Shown in pieces: positions 1 through 9,080 of a stretch of 64,000 nucleotides of DNA. The notes beneath the pieces are model-generated. The model did no database searches and was not told the origin of the DNA. It was given only the letters and a program-made list of their open reading frames with translations. This DNA is from Pseudomonas marginalis. Lineage in GTDB: Bacteria; Pseudomonadota; Gammaproteobacteria; Pseudomonadales; Pseudomonadaceae. The position numbers and the translations under genes are program-made. The stretch lies in the NCBI RefSeq assembly GCF_024169655.1, contig NZ_JALJWV010000001.1:3911001-3975000 (forward strand), in the 5' to 3' direction. Position 1 is the first letter of the stretch. The number at the start of each line of letters is the position of its first letter.

Positions 1-2139
1 GCCTTCGAGGCTCGGCACGTCCCATTCCGCGCCGAGGTTGACGTTGTACTTGGGCGTGGCCGGGGCCCGGTTGCCGTCGTAGGTGCCGTTGGTGGTGTGG
101 GTCAGTTCGCTGTCGATGTACATCACCCCGCCAAGCAAACGCACGCCCTTGAGCGGCTCGCCGAATACGCTCAGTTCCACCCCTTCGTTCTGGCGCTTGC
201 CGTTGGGGCCGAACACTTTCGAGGTGGCGTTGGTTTCATAGGCCGGTTGCTTGATGCGGAACACCGCCGCAGTCACCGCGAAAGCACCGGCGTCGTATTT
301 GGCGCCCACTTCCACCTGGCGGCTGATGAACGGCGGGAAGATTTGATTTTCGTTCTTCGAGGTCGACGGCGCGACCTTGCCCTGGCTCAGGCCTTCCATG
401 TAGTTGGCATACAGCGACAGCGTGTCGGTAGCCTTGAACAGGATGCCGCCGGACGGCGAGATTTTTTCTTCGTCGTAGCCGGTGCGGCCTTTGACGTTGT
501 TGGTCCAGTCATCCACCTTCACGCGTTGCCAGCGTGCGCCGAGAGTCAGCAACAGGCGGTCGTCGAAGAAGCCCAGGGTGTCGGACAACGCCACGCCGCT
601 GAATTTATTCTCGGTGTACACCTTCGCATCCTGGCGGGTGGCGGTGGACGGCGTCGGCGTTTGTACCGGGTCGTAGAGATTGCTCGACGGCGACGCATAC
701 CGTGCGCCGCCGTTGGTGAAGTCCATGTAGAAGTAGCTGGCAGCCAGGTTGACCTCGTGACTCACCGGCCCGGTATGGAACCCGTTGCGCACGCCCGCCG
801 TGGCGGTGCGCACATTTTCATCGCGGGTGAAGTCACGGGGCTGCACGCTGAAATCCCCTGCGCTGTTGCTGACGGAAACGGCGTGGCGCAGGAAGTCGTG
901 GTTACTTTTGCGCGCGCCTACGCCGCCGTACAGCATCACGTTATCGCTGAGGTCGAACTCGGCATTGACCGTGCCAAACGTGTCGTTGGTGCTGGCCTTG
1001 CTCCACGACTGCGCGTAATTGCGGCGCACATCGTTGGCGCTGGGCACCGGGGCAGCGGCGGCCACCTGCACACGCTCCTGGGGCGCATCGGTGTCGCGCT
1101 CGGTGTGGCCGATATCGGTGGAAAGGCGCAGGCGCTCGCCGCGAAAATCCAGGCCCAGTACGGCCATCTCACGATCGACGCTCTGATGGTCCCATTCGGT
1201 ATCGCCGGACTGCTTCACGCCGTTGAAGCGCAGGCCGAACTTGTTGTCCTCGCCAAAGCGCCGGCCCACATCCACCGCGCCGCCGGCCTGGCTGCCGGAG
1301 GCCCAGGTGCCGGTGAACGAGGTGATGTCCTTGTCGGTGGCGCGCTTGGGCACCACGTTGATCCCGCCGCCCACACTGCCGCGCGGCGAGATGCCGTTGA
1401 TCAATTGGCTGGGGCCTTTGACGACGTCGACGCGGTCGGCCATTTCCATGTCGATGGTGTACGTCGGCAACACGCCGTACAGGCCGTTGTAGGCCACATC
1501 ACTGTTGAACAGGCTGAACCCGCGAATGGTGAACTGCTCATAACGCCCACCGGCCGGGTTGGTGGCGCGCACCGACGGGTCGCTGGCGATCAGGTCGCCG
1601 AGGGTGCGCGCCTGTTGGTTCTTCACCGCCTCCTGGGTGTAGGTGGTCATGCTGAACGGCGTGTCCATGAAGTCCCGCGAGCCCAGCAGGCCTTGCGAAC
1701 CACGCCGCGCCACTTGCCCACCGGCGTAGGTATCGCCGTCGTCCAGACTGCTGGTGCCGAGGATGGAGGTCGGCGCCAGTTGCAGGCTGCTGCCATCGGG
1801 CACCGGCACCAGCATGTAGGCCTGCTCCCCCATCGGTTGCAGTTGCAGGCCAGAGCCTTGCAGCAGGCGTGCAAAGCCTTCTTCCACGGCGTACTCGCCG
1901 GACAAGCCAGCGCTGCTGCGGCCACTGACGAGCGCCGGGTCCACCGACAGGTTGACCCCCGACAGCCCGGCGAAACGCGTCAGCGCCGCACTCAGGCTAC
2001 CGGCTGGCACCTGGTAGCTGCGCCGGCTGACGGTGTCTTCGGCATAGCTGACGGGCACGAACAACGGGCTGGCGCTGAGGCTCAGCAGCAGGCTCAGGTT
2101 GAGCAACGGGCGCAAGCGCAAGGAGGGGACTGCGGACAT
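1..2139 (-). CDS. TonB-dependent receptor with STN signalling domain (3' truncated by window)
   Basis: Outer-membrane receptor for a ferric siderophore or similar ligand, driven by TonB. The 713 codons visible run in frame to the window edge; the end of the beta-barrel is missing. Read on the minus strand: a signal peptide (about residues 1-33, leucine-rich, ending SYA), then an STN domain (about 36-100, YQVPAGSLSAALTRFAGLSG), then a plug domain with DFMDTPFSMTTYT, IRGFSLF and DRVDVVKGPS, then barrel strands. The STN domain marks a transducer that signals to an anti-sigma factor of the FecR type. No FecI/FecR pair lies upstream in this window, which is unusual. Start ATG at 2139; no strong ribosome site and no clear Fur box upstream. 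The exact ligand cannot be told. Confidence 0.9.
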   Translation of the reverse strand, partial: MSAVPSLRLRPLLNLSLLLSLSASPLFVPVSYAEDTVSRRSYQVPAGSLSAALTRFAGLSGVNLSVDPALVSGRSSAGLSGEYAVEEGFARLLQGSGLQLQPMGEQAYMLVPVPDGSSLQLAPTSILGTSSLDDGDTYAGGQVARRGSQGLLGSRDFMDTPFSMTTYTQEAVKNQQARTLGDLIASDPSVRATNPAGGRYEQFTIRGFSLFNSDVAYNGLYGVLPTYTIDMEMADRVDVVKGPSQLINGISPRGSVGGGINVVPKRATDKDITSFTGTWASGSQAGGAVDVGRRFGEDNKFGLRFNGVKQSGDTEWDHQSVDREMAVLGLDFRGERLRLSTDIGHTERDTDAPQERVQVAAAAPVPSANDVRRNYAQSWSKASTNDTFGTVNAEFDLSDNVMLYGGVGARKSNHDFLRHAVSVSNSAGDFSVQPRDFTRDENVRTATAGVRNGFHTGPVSHEVNLAASYFYMDFTNGGARYASPSSNLYDPVQTPTPSTATRQDAKVYTENKFSGVALSDTLGFFDDRLLLTLGARWQRVKVDDWTNNVKGRTGYDEEKISPSGGILFKATDTLSLYANYMEGLSQGKVAPSTSKNENQIFPPFISRQVEVGAKYDAGAFAVTAAVFRIKQPAYETNATSKVFGPNGKRQNEGVELSVFGEPLKGVRLLGGVMYIDSELTHTTNGTYDGNRAPATPKYNVNLGAEWDVPSLEG

Positions 2140-2264
2140 GGGAAGAAGCTCTCGATTTTGTTCACTTACCTGGAATGACAGGCGAGGTGAAAAAAAGGGA
2201 CAGGCTTCGACGAATACTTTTCAGAAAAAGTTCAAGCGCTCCTTAAGCAGCATTCATGGCGTGT

Positions 2265-2717
2265 TTACGCACTCTGACCGGATGCGTCGGCCGAATAGAT
2301 GACCGTTTGCGCACTGCCCGGCGCAACGGTTGGCCGGGTGAAGTAGGTGTCGCCTTCGTCGGTGAGGATCTCGTAGTCGGCTTTGCGCGTGGCGCTGGCG
2401 TGCTTGATGATTTTCAGCACGCGCTGGAATTTCACGCTTTGCGTACCGTTCTGGTTGGGCCCGGTCAGCACGTTGACGCTTTGAAACCAACCCGCGTGCT
2501 GCTTGTTGCCCACCAGCGCGCTGGTCATCGCCTCGAACCGCTCCAGTCGGGTGAAGCCCCACAGCGTCTGTTCCTCGACCGTGGCGTCCGGCGTGGCGGC
2601 GCCGGTGAACACGAAGAGATTGATCGCCGGGCTGTCTTCGCAAAAGAAGTCGTAAGGCACCAGGCCGTCGACCATTTTCCTGCCGGGCACAAAGCCCTTT
2701 TTATGCACCTGAAACAT
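2265..2717 (-). CDS. hypothetical protein, 150 aa
   Basis: I do not recognise a family. The protein is soluble, has no signal peptide or membrane segment, and starts MFQVHKKGFVPGRKMVDGL. The ATG at 2717 is preceded by a good GGAGG five bases upstream; a GTG two codons earlier (2723) lies inside that ribosome site and is unlikely. It precedes the TonB receptor on the same strand, with 125 bases between them, so it could share a transcript, but no functional link is visible. It is probably real because of the ribosome site and Pseudomonas-like codon use. Confidence 0.6.
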   Translation of the reverse strand: MFQVHKKGFVPGRKMVDGLVPYDFFCEDSPAINLFVFTGAATPDATVEEQTLWGFTRLERFEAMTSALVGNKQHAGWFQSVNVLTGPNQNGTQSVKFQRVLKIIKHASATRKADYEILTDEGDTYFTRPTVAPGSAQTVIYSADASGQSA

Positions 2718-2774
2718 CGCCACCTCCGCTCAATCAATGGCGACCAGTCTAATGAGCGGCGACGTACAGGGCGG

Positions 2775-4058
2775 TCAAGCCAATGTAATGTCGTGTAAAG
2801 ATCGTGCGCTGTGCAGGTTGATTTCCACGGTCAGCCCGCCCGCCGCTTCGTTGCGGGCCGCGATGGTGCCGCCGTGCATCTGCACCGCCCGTGCGGCGAT
2901 GGCCAAGCCCAGGCCGAAACCGACGCGGGCATCCCCCGCGCCCCGCTCGAACGGCTGGAAGATGCTGTGCAATCGGTCATTGGCAACGCCCGGCCCGTGG
3001 TCGGTGATGCGCACCGTGAGACGGTTCGCGTCGCGGCTGATATGCGCCGAAACCCGCACCGTGGTGTCCGGTCGGGTGTAGCGCACGGCGTTGCGGATCA
3101 CATTCTCGAAGCAGCGGTACAGCAACTCACCGCTGACACACGCGATAAACGGCGGGCAGGCCTGCAGGTGCACGCGACAGCCTTTGATCCCGGCCTCGAA
3201 CTGCGCGTCTTCGACGATCATCGCCAGCAACTCAGTGATGTCCACGGGCTCACGCTCGATGCTTTCGGGCCGGCCTTGCAGGCGTGCCAGGGTCAGCAGC
3301 GCTTCGATCAGGGTGTCCATGCGTTCGGATTCATGCTCGATGCGTTCGAGCATTTCCAGGCGCGCGGCATCCTGGCGCAACAGGCCGATAGCCGCTTGCA
3401 TGCGTGTCAGCGGTGAGCGCAGTTCATGGGAGATGTCGTGCAGCAAATGCTGCTGGGCTTGCACCAGCACCTTGAGCTGGTTGGCCATGCGGTCGCAGTC
3501 TTCGGCCAGGTCGACGATTTCATCACGGCGCTTGCCCATCGAGGGCTTGACCCGGGTTTCGAAGCGTCCCTGGGCCACATCGCTCATCGCCCGACGTAAG
3601 TACGCCAATGGCCAGGCCAGGTAGTACGCCATGTAACCGCTGAACAGCGCACTCATCAACGTGCCGATGATCAGCGGGATTTGGTGCCACGGCCTGCCGC
3701 CGTCAATACCGGGGAAGTGGGTCGAGCGCAGCGAAAGCGCCAGGCCTTCCTTGCTGATGACCGCGTGTTCATAGGCCGGCCGCGTAACGGGGGCACCAAC
3801 CAGCAACTGGCCGGCGCTGTCATAGACACCGATGGCTTGGTCCGACGGATGCTCCCATACCGCCAGAAGCTGGCCGGCCGCTTCGACACCAAATTGTTGT
3901 AGCAGCTTCTGTTCACTCGCGAGGATGGCTTCAACATGCGGGTCGCCTGGGCGGAAGCGGCCCAACTCAAGCACGCCGACCCCGACCAGAAACGTCAAGG
4001 TGGTCGCCAGCCAGAAAGCCAGGAACAGTTTCCAGAACAGCAGGCTGGGCTTGATCAT
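2775..4058 (-). CDS. CpxA-like sensor histidine kinase
   Basis: Membrane sensor kinase of 427 residues that should autophosphorylate and pass phosphate to the response regulator encoded just upstream. Visible: TM1 at about 8-30, a periplasmic loop to about 124, TM2 at about 126-150, a HAMP linker, the dimerisation box HDISHELRSPLTR with phospho-acceptor His about 211, N-box NVIRNAVRYT (319-328), G1 DHGPG (353-357) and G2 GFGLGLA (380-386). All catalytic boxes are intact. The ATG at 4058 overlaps the stop of the regulator gene by four bases (ATGA), indicating translational coupling. The periplasmic domain is short, as in CpxA, and its signal is unknown. Confidence 0.93.
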   Translation of the reverse strand: MIKPSLLFWKLFLAFWLATTLTFLVGVGVLELGRFRPGDPHVEAILASEQKLLQQFGVEAAGQLLAVWEHPSDQAIGVYDSAGQLLVGAPVTRPAYEHAVISKEGLALSLRSTHFPGIDGGRPWHQIPLIIGTLMSALFSGYMAYYLAWPLAYLRRAMSDVAQGRFETRVKPSMGKRRDEIVDLAEDCDRMANQLKVLVQAQQHLLHDISHELRSPLTRMQAAIGLLRQDAARLEMLERIEHESERMDTLIEALLTLARLQGRPESIEREPVDITELLAMIVEDAQFEAGIKGCRVHLQACPPFIACVSGELLYRCFENVIRNAVRYTRPDTTVRVSAHISRDANRLTVRITDHGPGVANDRLHSIFQPFERGAGDARVGFGLGLAIAARAVQMHGGTIAARNEAAGGLTVEINLHSARSLHDITLA

Positions 4059-4738
4059 TCGGCAATCAACAGGTAGCCGAGACCGCGCACGCTCTGGATC
4101 CAGGCCTTGGCATCCGGGCGCGGCCCGAGCTTTTGCCGGATGCTGCTGATGTGAACGTCGATGCGCCGGTCATAGCGGGTCAGCGGACAGCCCAGGGCGT
4201 TGAGCGACAGGTCCCTTTTGCTCACCACTTGGCCGGCGCTGCGGGCCAGTTCTTCGAGCAGGCTGAACTCGGTGCTGGTCACACCCAGCTCGGCACCGTT
4301 CCACAGAGCCTGGCGCTTGCCTGGCCACAACACCAGCGAGCCGGTCTTGATCACCTCGGTGGTCGGCTGGCCCACCGCCTGCACCCTGCGCATGATGGCG
4401 CGCAGGCGTGCCACCAATTCACCTGGGGAACTGGGCTTGGGCACATAGTCGTCGGCACCGAGTTCCAGGCCGGTGATGCGATCGATGTTGTCGCCACGGG
4501 CGGTGAGCAATACCACCGGTACTTGGCTGACGGCACGGATACGCCGGAGTACCTCGATACCCGAGCGCTGGGGCAGCATGACGTCCAGCACCACAATGCT
4601 ATGGCGCCCCGACAGCGCCTCGACCTCACCCTCCTCACCTGTATGCACGGCCGTGACCTCGAAGCCTTCACACGCCAGGTACTGGCTCAGCATTTCAGTC
4701 AATTCCTGATCGTCGTCGACTAGCAGTACGGAGATCAT
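4055..4738 (-). CDS. CpxR-like OmpR-family response regulator
   Basis: DNA-binding response regulator of 227 residues. The receiver domain shows the acidic pocket VDDD (7-10), phospho-acceptor D52 in LDVMLP, T79 and K101 in the PKP motif. The C-terminal winged helix contains TSTEFSLLEELA and RYDRRIDVHISSIRQKLGP, very close to E. coli CpxR (from memory). The start was placed at 4738, where the receiver domain begins; an ATG at 4768, with AAGG upstream, would add ten residues. It forms an operon with the kinase and is divergent from a BamA paralogue. A CpxR-type box lies in the shared intergenic region, so autoregulation and control of that gene are likely. Confidence 0.92.
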   Translation of the reverse strand: MISVLLVDDDQELTEMLSQYLACEGFEVTAVHTGEEGEVEALSGRHSIVVLDVMLPQRSGIEVLRRIRAVSQVPVVLLTARGDNIDRITGLELGADDYVPKPSSPGELVARLRAIMRRVQAVGQPTTEVIKTGSLVLWPGKRQALWNGAELGVTSTEFSLLEELARSAGQVVSKRDLSLNALGCPLTRYDRRIDVHISSIRQKLGPRPDAKAWIQSVRGLGYLLIAE

Positions 4739-4800
4739 TGCGGGCTCGTCAGTGGAGTGGGGGCGCATTATCAGCCTTGCAGCAGGGATTCGGGCCAACC

Positions 4801-4815
4801 TTTACCTAACTTGAC
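4801..4815 (-). promoter_or_regulatory. candidate CpxR box
   Basis: Read on the minus strand the sequence is GTCAA-GTTAG-GTAAA. The CpxR consensus is GTAAA-N5-GTAAA, so nine of ten specified bases match with correct spacing. A third related repeat, GTTAA, lies just upstream (+ strand 4822-4826, TTAAC). The site lies between the CpxR-like regulator and the divergent bamA paralogue and could serve both. Binding by this regulator is an inference. Confidence 0.5.
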
Positions 4816-4935
4816 ATTCAGTTAACCGCACCAAACGCGATGCGCTCTTATGCTGGGGGTTCACCAGTCTGGCCGCGTGGCGATTTATCCAAGCGAGCCG
4901 GCGCTGCTTGTCGATGTATTCTGGAAAAGATCTTG

Positions 4936-7302
4936 ATGAATTTTTCGCGCCTGCTCTGCTCGGTTGCGCTGCTGCTCAACACCTCACTGGCACTCGCCCA
5001 AGGCTTCAAAATCTCCGATATTCGAATCAATGGCCTGCAACGGGTCTCGGCGGGCAGCGTATTCGGCGCATTGCCGCTGAACGTCGGCGACGAAGCGGAT
5101 GACCGGCGTTTGGTGGATTCCACTCGCGCGTTGTTCAAGACCGGGTTCTTCCAGGACATCCAGTTGAGTCGCGAAGGCGACGTGCTGATTATCAATGTAG
5201 TCGAGCGCCCTTCGGTTGCCAGTATCGAGTTCGAGGGCAACAAGGCGATCTCCACCGAAGACTTGATGAAAGGCATGAAGCAATCGGGCCTTGCCGAAGG
5301 CGAGATATTCCAGCGGGCCACCCTGGAAGGCGTGCGCAACGAGTTGCAGCGCCAGTACGTCGCCCAGGGCCGTTACTCGGCGTCGGTCGACACCGAGGTC
5401 GTGGCTCAGCCGCGCAATCGGGTCGGCCTGAAAATCAAGATCGATGAAGGCCAAGTGGCGTCGATCCAGCACATCAACGTGGTGGGCAATACGGTGTTCC
5501 CCGACGACACGTTGGGCGACCAATTTACGCTCAAGACCAGTAACTTGCTGTCATTTTTCAAGAACGACGATAAATACGCGCGGGAGAAACTCTCCGGCGA
5601 CCTCGAACGGCTGCGCTCCTATTACCTGGACCGTGGCTACATCAACATGGATATCACCTCGACCCAGGTCTCCATGACCCCGGACAAGAAGCACGTCTAC
5701 ATCACCGTGAACATCCAGGAAGGCCAGAAATACACGGTGCGCGAGGTCAAGTTGAGTGGTGAGCTGAAAGTCCCGCAAGACCAGGTCCAGTCATTATTAC
5801 TGGTGCAAAAGGGCCAGGTGTTTTCACACAAGTTGATGACGACCACCTCGGAACTGATCACCCGCCGCCTGGGCAACGAAGGCTATACGTTCGCCAACGT
5901 CAACGGTACGCCTCAGGTACATGAAGAAGACCACACGGTGGACATCACCTTCAGCGTCGACCCCGGCAAGCGGGCTTACGTCAATCGCATCAACTTCCGG
6001 GGCAATACCAAGACCGACGACAAGGTGCTGCGTCGCGAAATGCGCCAGATGGAAGGCGGCTGGGCGTCGACCTACCTGATCGACCAATCCAAGGTGCGCC
6101 TGGAGCGCCTGGGGTTCTTCAAGGAGGTGAACGTCGAGACGCCAGCCGTGGCCGGGCTGGATGACCAGTTGGATGTGAACTACGCCGTGGAGGAACAAGC
6201 CTCCGGCTCGATCACGGCCAGCGTCGGCTTCGCCCAGAGCTCGGGCCTGATCCTCGGCGGGTCGATTACCCAGAACAACTTTCTCGGCACAGGTAATTAC
6301 GCCAGCCTGGGGCTGACCCGTTCGTCCTACCAGAGCAAGTACAACATCGGTTTCACCGACCCCTACTTCACCACCGATGGGGTCAGCCTGGGTTACAACG
6401 CGTTCTACAGTAAGACCGACTACAACAAGTACTACGATGACGGGGTGTCTTATTACGCCATCAACAGTTTTGGCCTCGGCGCCAGCCTCGGTTACCCGAT
6501 CAATGAGACCTCCCGTCTGACTTTCGGCCTGACGGCACAGCACGACAACATCGAGCCGGGCACCTACAGCGCCGACGAGATCTACGACTTCATCGAGCGC
6601 GAAGGCAAGCAGTTCACCAACTTCAAGGCCAGCGCAGGCTGGTCGGAATCGACCCTGAACAAAGGCGTACTGGCGACGCGCGGGCATTCGCAAAACCTCA
6701 ACCTGATGGTGACGGTACCCGGCAGTGACCTGAGCTTCTACAAAATCGACTACACGGGGCAAACCTTCCTGCCGATCAGCAATGCCACGGCCCTGCGCTT
6801 GCACACCAAGCTCGGTTACGGCAACGGCTATGGTTCCACGGACGGGTTGCCCTTCTATGAAAGCTATACGGCGGGCGGCGAAGGCTCGGTGCGCGGGTTT
6901 AAAAGCGGTACCCTCGGTCCACGCAGCACGCCGGCGACCGGGGCTTATGCCAGTGAGGGTCAGGCGTACTATTCGGACCGGGACACGGACGCGCTGGGCG
7001 GCAATATCCTGATTACCGGTGGCGCGGAGTACTTGTTCCCGGTGCCGTTCATCAAGGACAACAAATCCGTGCGCACCTCGGTGTTCTGGGATATGGGCAC
7101 GGTGTATTCGGACAAGTGCTACCTGAGCACCACCCTAGGTTGCGACGGTGTGGACCTGAGCCAGATGGCCAGTTCGGTAGGGGTGGGTGTGACGTGGTAC
7201 AGCCCGCTGGGGCCGCTGAGTTTCAACCTGGCTTATCCGATTCGCACACCCGATAACGCGGAAAAGCAAATATTCCAGTTTTCCATGGGGCAGACGTTCT
7301 GA
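4936..7302 (+). CDS. BamA-family (Omp85) outer-membrane assembly factor, paralogue
   Basis: Outer-membrane Omp85 protein of 788 residues that folds beta-barrel proteins into the outer membrane. A signal peptide (about 1-21, ending ALAQ) is followed by five POTRA-type repeats (about 22-420; for example VVERPSVASIEFEGNKAIS and NRINFRGNTKTDDKVLRREM), then the barrel with the VRGF signature in GGEGSVRGFKSG and a C-terminal phenylalanine (SMGQTF). The start at 4936 fits the signal peptide. The housekeeping bamA of pseudomonads sits beside rseP, skp/ompH and lpxD; none is here, so this is probably a second copy. Its place opposite a CpxR-like regulator with a Cpx-type box suggests induction by envelope stress. 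Confidence 0.92.
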   Translation: MNFSRLLCSVALLLNTSLALAQGFKISDIRINGLQRVSAGSVFGALPLNVGDEADDRRLVDSTRALFKTGFFQDIQLSREGDVLIINVVERPSVASIEFEGNKAISTEDLMKGMKQSGLAEGEIFQRATLEGVRNELQRQYVAQGRYSASVDTEVVAQPRNRVGLKIKIDEGQVASIQHINVVGNTVFPDDTLGDQFTLKTSNLLSFFKNDDKYAREKLSGDLERLRSYYLDRGYINMDITSTQVSMTPDKKHVYITVNIQEGQKYTVREVKLSGELKVPQDQVQSLLLVQKGQVFSHKLMTTTSELITRRLGNEGYTFANVNGTPQVHEEDHTVDITFSVDPGKRAYVNRINFRGNTKTDDKVLRREMRQMEGGWASTYLIDQSKVRLERLGFFKEVNVETPAVAGLDDQLDVNYAVEEQASGSITASVGFAQSSGLILGGSITQNNFLGTGNYASLGLTRSSYQSKYNIGFTDPYFTTDGVSLGYNAFYSKTDYNKYYDDGVSYYAINSFGLGASLGYPINETSRLTFGLTAQHDNIEPGTYSADEIYDFIEREGKQFTNFKASAGWSESTLNKGVLATRGHSQNLNLMVTVPGSDLSFYKIDYTGQTFLPISNATALRLHTKLGYGNGYGSTDGLPFYESYTAGGEGSVRGFKSGTLGPRSTPATGAYASEGQAYYSDRDTDALGGNILITGGAEYLFPVPFIKDNKSVRTSVFWDMGTVYSDKCYLSTTLGCDGVDLSQMASSVGVGVTWYSPLGPLSFNLAYPIRTPDNAEKQIFQFSMGQTF

Positions 7303-7514
7303 TTGTTTCAGCGCGCTAAGGCGCTTAGCTCCGCGCCTAAACCGAGAAAAACCCAAGACAGGACATTCATCTGCAGCCACTTCCCCTCGGAAAACTCACA
7401 CCGAATCTGACGATTCAAGAATTCCGGCGAGGGTCATTCGTGCGTAAGCCGAGTATGGATTGACGATCCCGCCGCCCCGCAGAGACGCCAGCGTGGCGCC
7501 GGGATCGTCCGCTC

Positions 7515-7802
7515 TCAGTGCAGGAACTTCAACCAGCCAGCCAGTGCCAGCGCGCCAAAGCAGGTCCAGCCCGAGAACAGCCAGCGCCACGCGCGCGTGC
7601 GCGGCACGAAGCCGACACCGCGCACAAACGCCACACTCATCGCCACGAACAAGGCCGTTGCCAGCCCGTGATCGGCTTTCCCGTCCGGGGACGCCATCAG
7701 CGGCGGATAGAGCGTACACACGAGCATGATCGCAATCGCAATAAACAGGCTCAGCGGGTGAAGGCGTGAGGGTGCCGGGGCGTCGGCGACACGCGGCATC
7801 AT
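7515..7802 (-). CDS. ybgE: YbgE-like cyd operon protein
   Basis: Small membrane protein of 95 residues at the end of the cytochrome bd operon. It shows two to three hydrophobic segments (about 16-37, 47-64 and 74-92) and the layout of the YbgE (cyd operon) family; its exact role is not established. The start ATG at 7802 overlaps the stop of cydX by four bases (ATGA). Sequence identity to YbgE is low by eye, so the name rests mainly on position, size and topology. Confidence 0.7.
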   Translation of the reverse strand: MMPRVADAPAPSRLHPLSLFIAIAIMLVCTLYPPLMASPDGKADHGLATALFVAMSVAFVRGVGFVPRTRAWRWLFSGWTCFGALALAGWLKFLH

Positions 7803-7921
7803 GGCCGCGGCTCCTCACGGTCGCTCAGGGCGCGACCGGCTTCGGTCTCGCCCCACATCGCATTCAATATCGCCAGCAGCAGCGCAAAACCGACTCCCAG
7901 CATCCAGGCGAAATACCACAT
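7799..7921 (-). CDS. cydX: CydX cytochrome bd small subunit (YbgT family)
   Basis: A 40-residue single-pass membrane peptide, starting MWYFAWMLGVGFALLLAIL and continuing NAMWGETE. The W-Y-F-A-W start and the N-A-M/L-W-x-E motif are hallmarks of the CydX/YbgT family, which binds CydA and stabilises the haem groups of cytochrome bd. It lies 22 bases after cydB and overlaps ybgE by four bases, so it is co-translated with the oxidase. Confidence 0.92.
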   Translation of the reverse strand: MWYFAWMLGVGFALLLAILNAMWGETEAGRALSDREEPRP

Positions 7922-7943
7922 AGTCTTTACTCCTCTGATGGCG

Positions 7944-9080
7944 TTAGTAGGCCGAATGTTCGTTGGCGTTGATATGCGCCACGGTGACCTTGCCGCGCAT
8001 GACGCGATAGGCCCACGAGGTGTAGATCACGATCAATGGCATGAAGATCAACGTGGCCCAGAACATGATCGCCAGGCTCAGATGACTGGACACGCTGTCC
8101 CACACGGTCAGGCTCGCCGCAGCCACGGTTGACGACGGCATGACGAACGGGAACATGGACACACCGGCAGTGCTGATCACACCGACCACCGCGAGCGACG
8201 AGGCGACAAACGCGGCCAGCGTGCGGCGCATCAGCATCAACAATGCGGCACCGGCGGCGCCCGCCAGGCCCAGTGCAGGCAGCAGCCACAACACAGGATA
8301 ATGACCATAGTTGGCCATCCAGGCGCCGGCTTCGCGTACCACGGTTTTGTTGAGAATATCCGGCAGCCCGGCGGTATCCACCACCGAGGTAATGCGATAG
8401 CCGTCGATCCATTGCAACCACACGCCGGCAATGACGAATGTGCACATCAGCACCAGCGCCGCGCCAACCCCGCCCTTGATCGCACGGGCCTGGATCACGC
8501 CTTCAGTGCGGTGCGCCAGATAGGTACCGCCTTGCAGGGTGATCATTGCACTGCTCACCACACCGGTCAGCAACGCGAAGGGGTTCAGCAGTTGCCAGAA
8601 ACTCCCGGTGTACGTCGAAACCAACATGTTATTGAAGTGGAACGGTACGCCTTGCAACAGGTTGCCGAACGCGATGCCGAACACCAGCGGCGGCACGGCC
8701 CCGCCGACAAACAGCCCCCAGTCCCAGGTGCTGCGCCATTTGGCGTTGTGAATCTTGCTGCGATAGTCAAACCCCACCGGGCGGAAGAACAGCGCCCACA
8801 GGACCAGAATCATCGCCCAGTAAAACCCGCTGAACGCGGTGGCATACACCACCGGCCACGCGGCGAACAGCGCGCCGCCCGCGGTGATGAACCACACCTG
8901 GTTGCCGTCCCAGTGCGGCCCTACGGTGTTGATCGCGACGCGGCGTTCCACGTCCGAGCGGCCGACGAAGGGCAGCAAGGTGCCGACGCCCATGTCGTGG
9001 CCGTCCATGATGGCGAAGCCGATCAGCAGTACGCCGACCAGTGCCCACCAGATAATTTTCAGGGTGAAGTAATCAAGCAT
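7944..9080 (-). CDS. cydB: cytochrome bd ubiquinol oxidase subunit II
   Basis: Subunit II of the quinol oxidase, 378 residues and about nine membrane helices. Diagnostic pieces are the start MLDYFTLKIIWWALVGVLL, the MDGHDMGVGTLLPF motif (about residues 25-38), RRVAINTVGPHWDGNQVWFI and GFYWAMILVLWALFFRPVGF. It supports CydA in reducing oxygen to water without pumping protons. The gene starts inside the end of cydA (8-base overlap). Confidence 0.96.
   Translation of the reverse strand: MLDYFTLKIIWWALVGVLLIGFAIMDGHDMGVGTLLPFVGRSDVERRVAINTVGPHWDGNQVWFITAGGALFAAWPVVYATAFSGFYWAMILVLWALFFRPVGFDYRSKIHNAKWRSTWDWGLFVGGAVPPLVFGIAFGNLLQGVPFHFNNMLVSTYTGSFWQLLNPFALLTGVVSSAMITLQGGTYLAHRTEGVIQARAIKGGVGAALVLMCTFVIAGVWLQWIDGYRITSVVDTAGLPDILNKTVVREAGAWMANYGHYPVLWLLPALGLAGAAGAALLMLMRRTLAAFVASSLAVVGVISTAGVSMFPFVMPSSTVAAASLTVWDSVSSHLSLAIMFWATLIFMPLIVIYTSWAYRVMRGKVTVAHINANEHSAY

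Noticed and set aside
97..2178. Open plus-strand frame of 693 codons
   Set aside because: It lies opposite the TonB receptor gene; the translation is rich in His, Arg, Gly and Ala with no domain, while the minus strand gives a full receptor.
2140..2264. Search for a Fur box before the TonB receptor
   Set aside because: No sequence close to GATAATGATAATCATTATC was found, so none is annotated.
3060..3090. TGTCCG...GTGTAG sequence resembling the island motif
   Set aside because: It lies inside the histidine kinase gene, has a five-base spacer and is far from the island; a chance match.
4840..4935. N-terminal extension of the BamA paralogue
   Set aside because: It would place 32 non-hydrophobic residues before the signal peptide; the ATG at 4936 fits the export signal.
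5824..6804. Long minus-strand frame inside the bamA paralogue
   Set aside because: Antisense shadow without family resemblance; the plus strand codes for Omp85.
7315..7329. GCTAAG-GCG-CTTAGC hairpin after the bamA paralogue as terminator
   Set aside because: The stem has six pairs and no T-run; too weak to list as a terminator.
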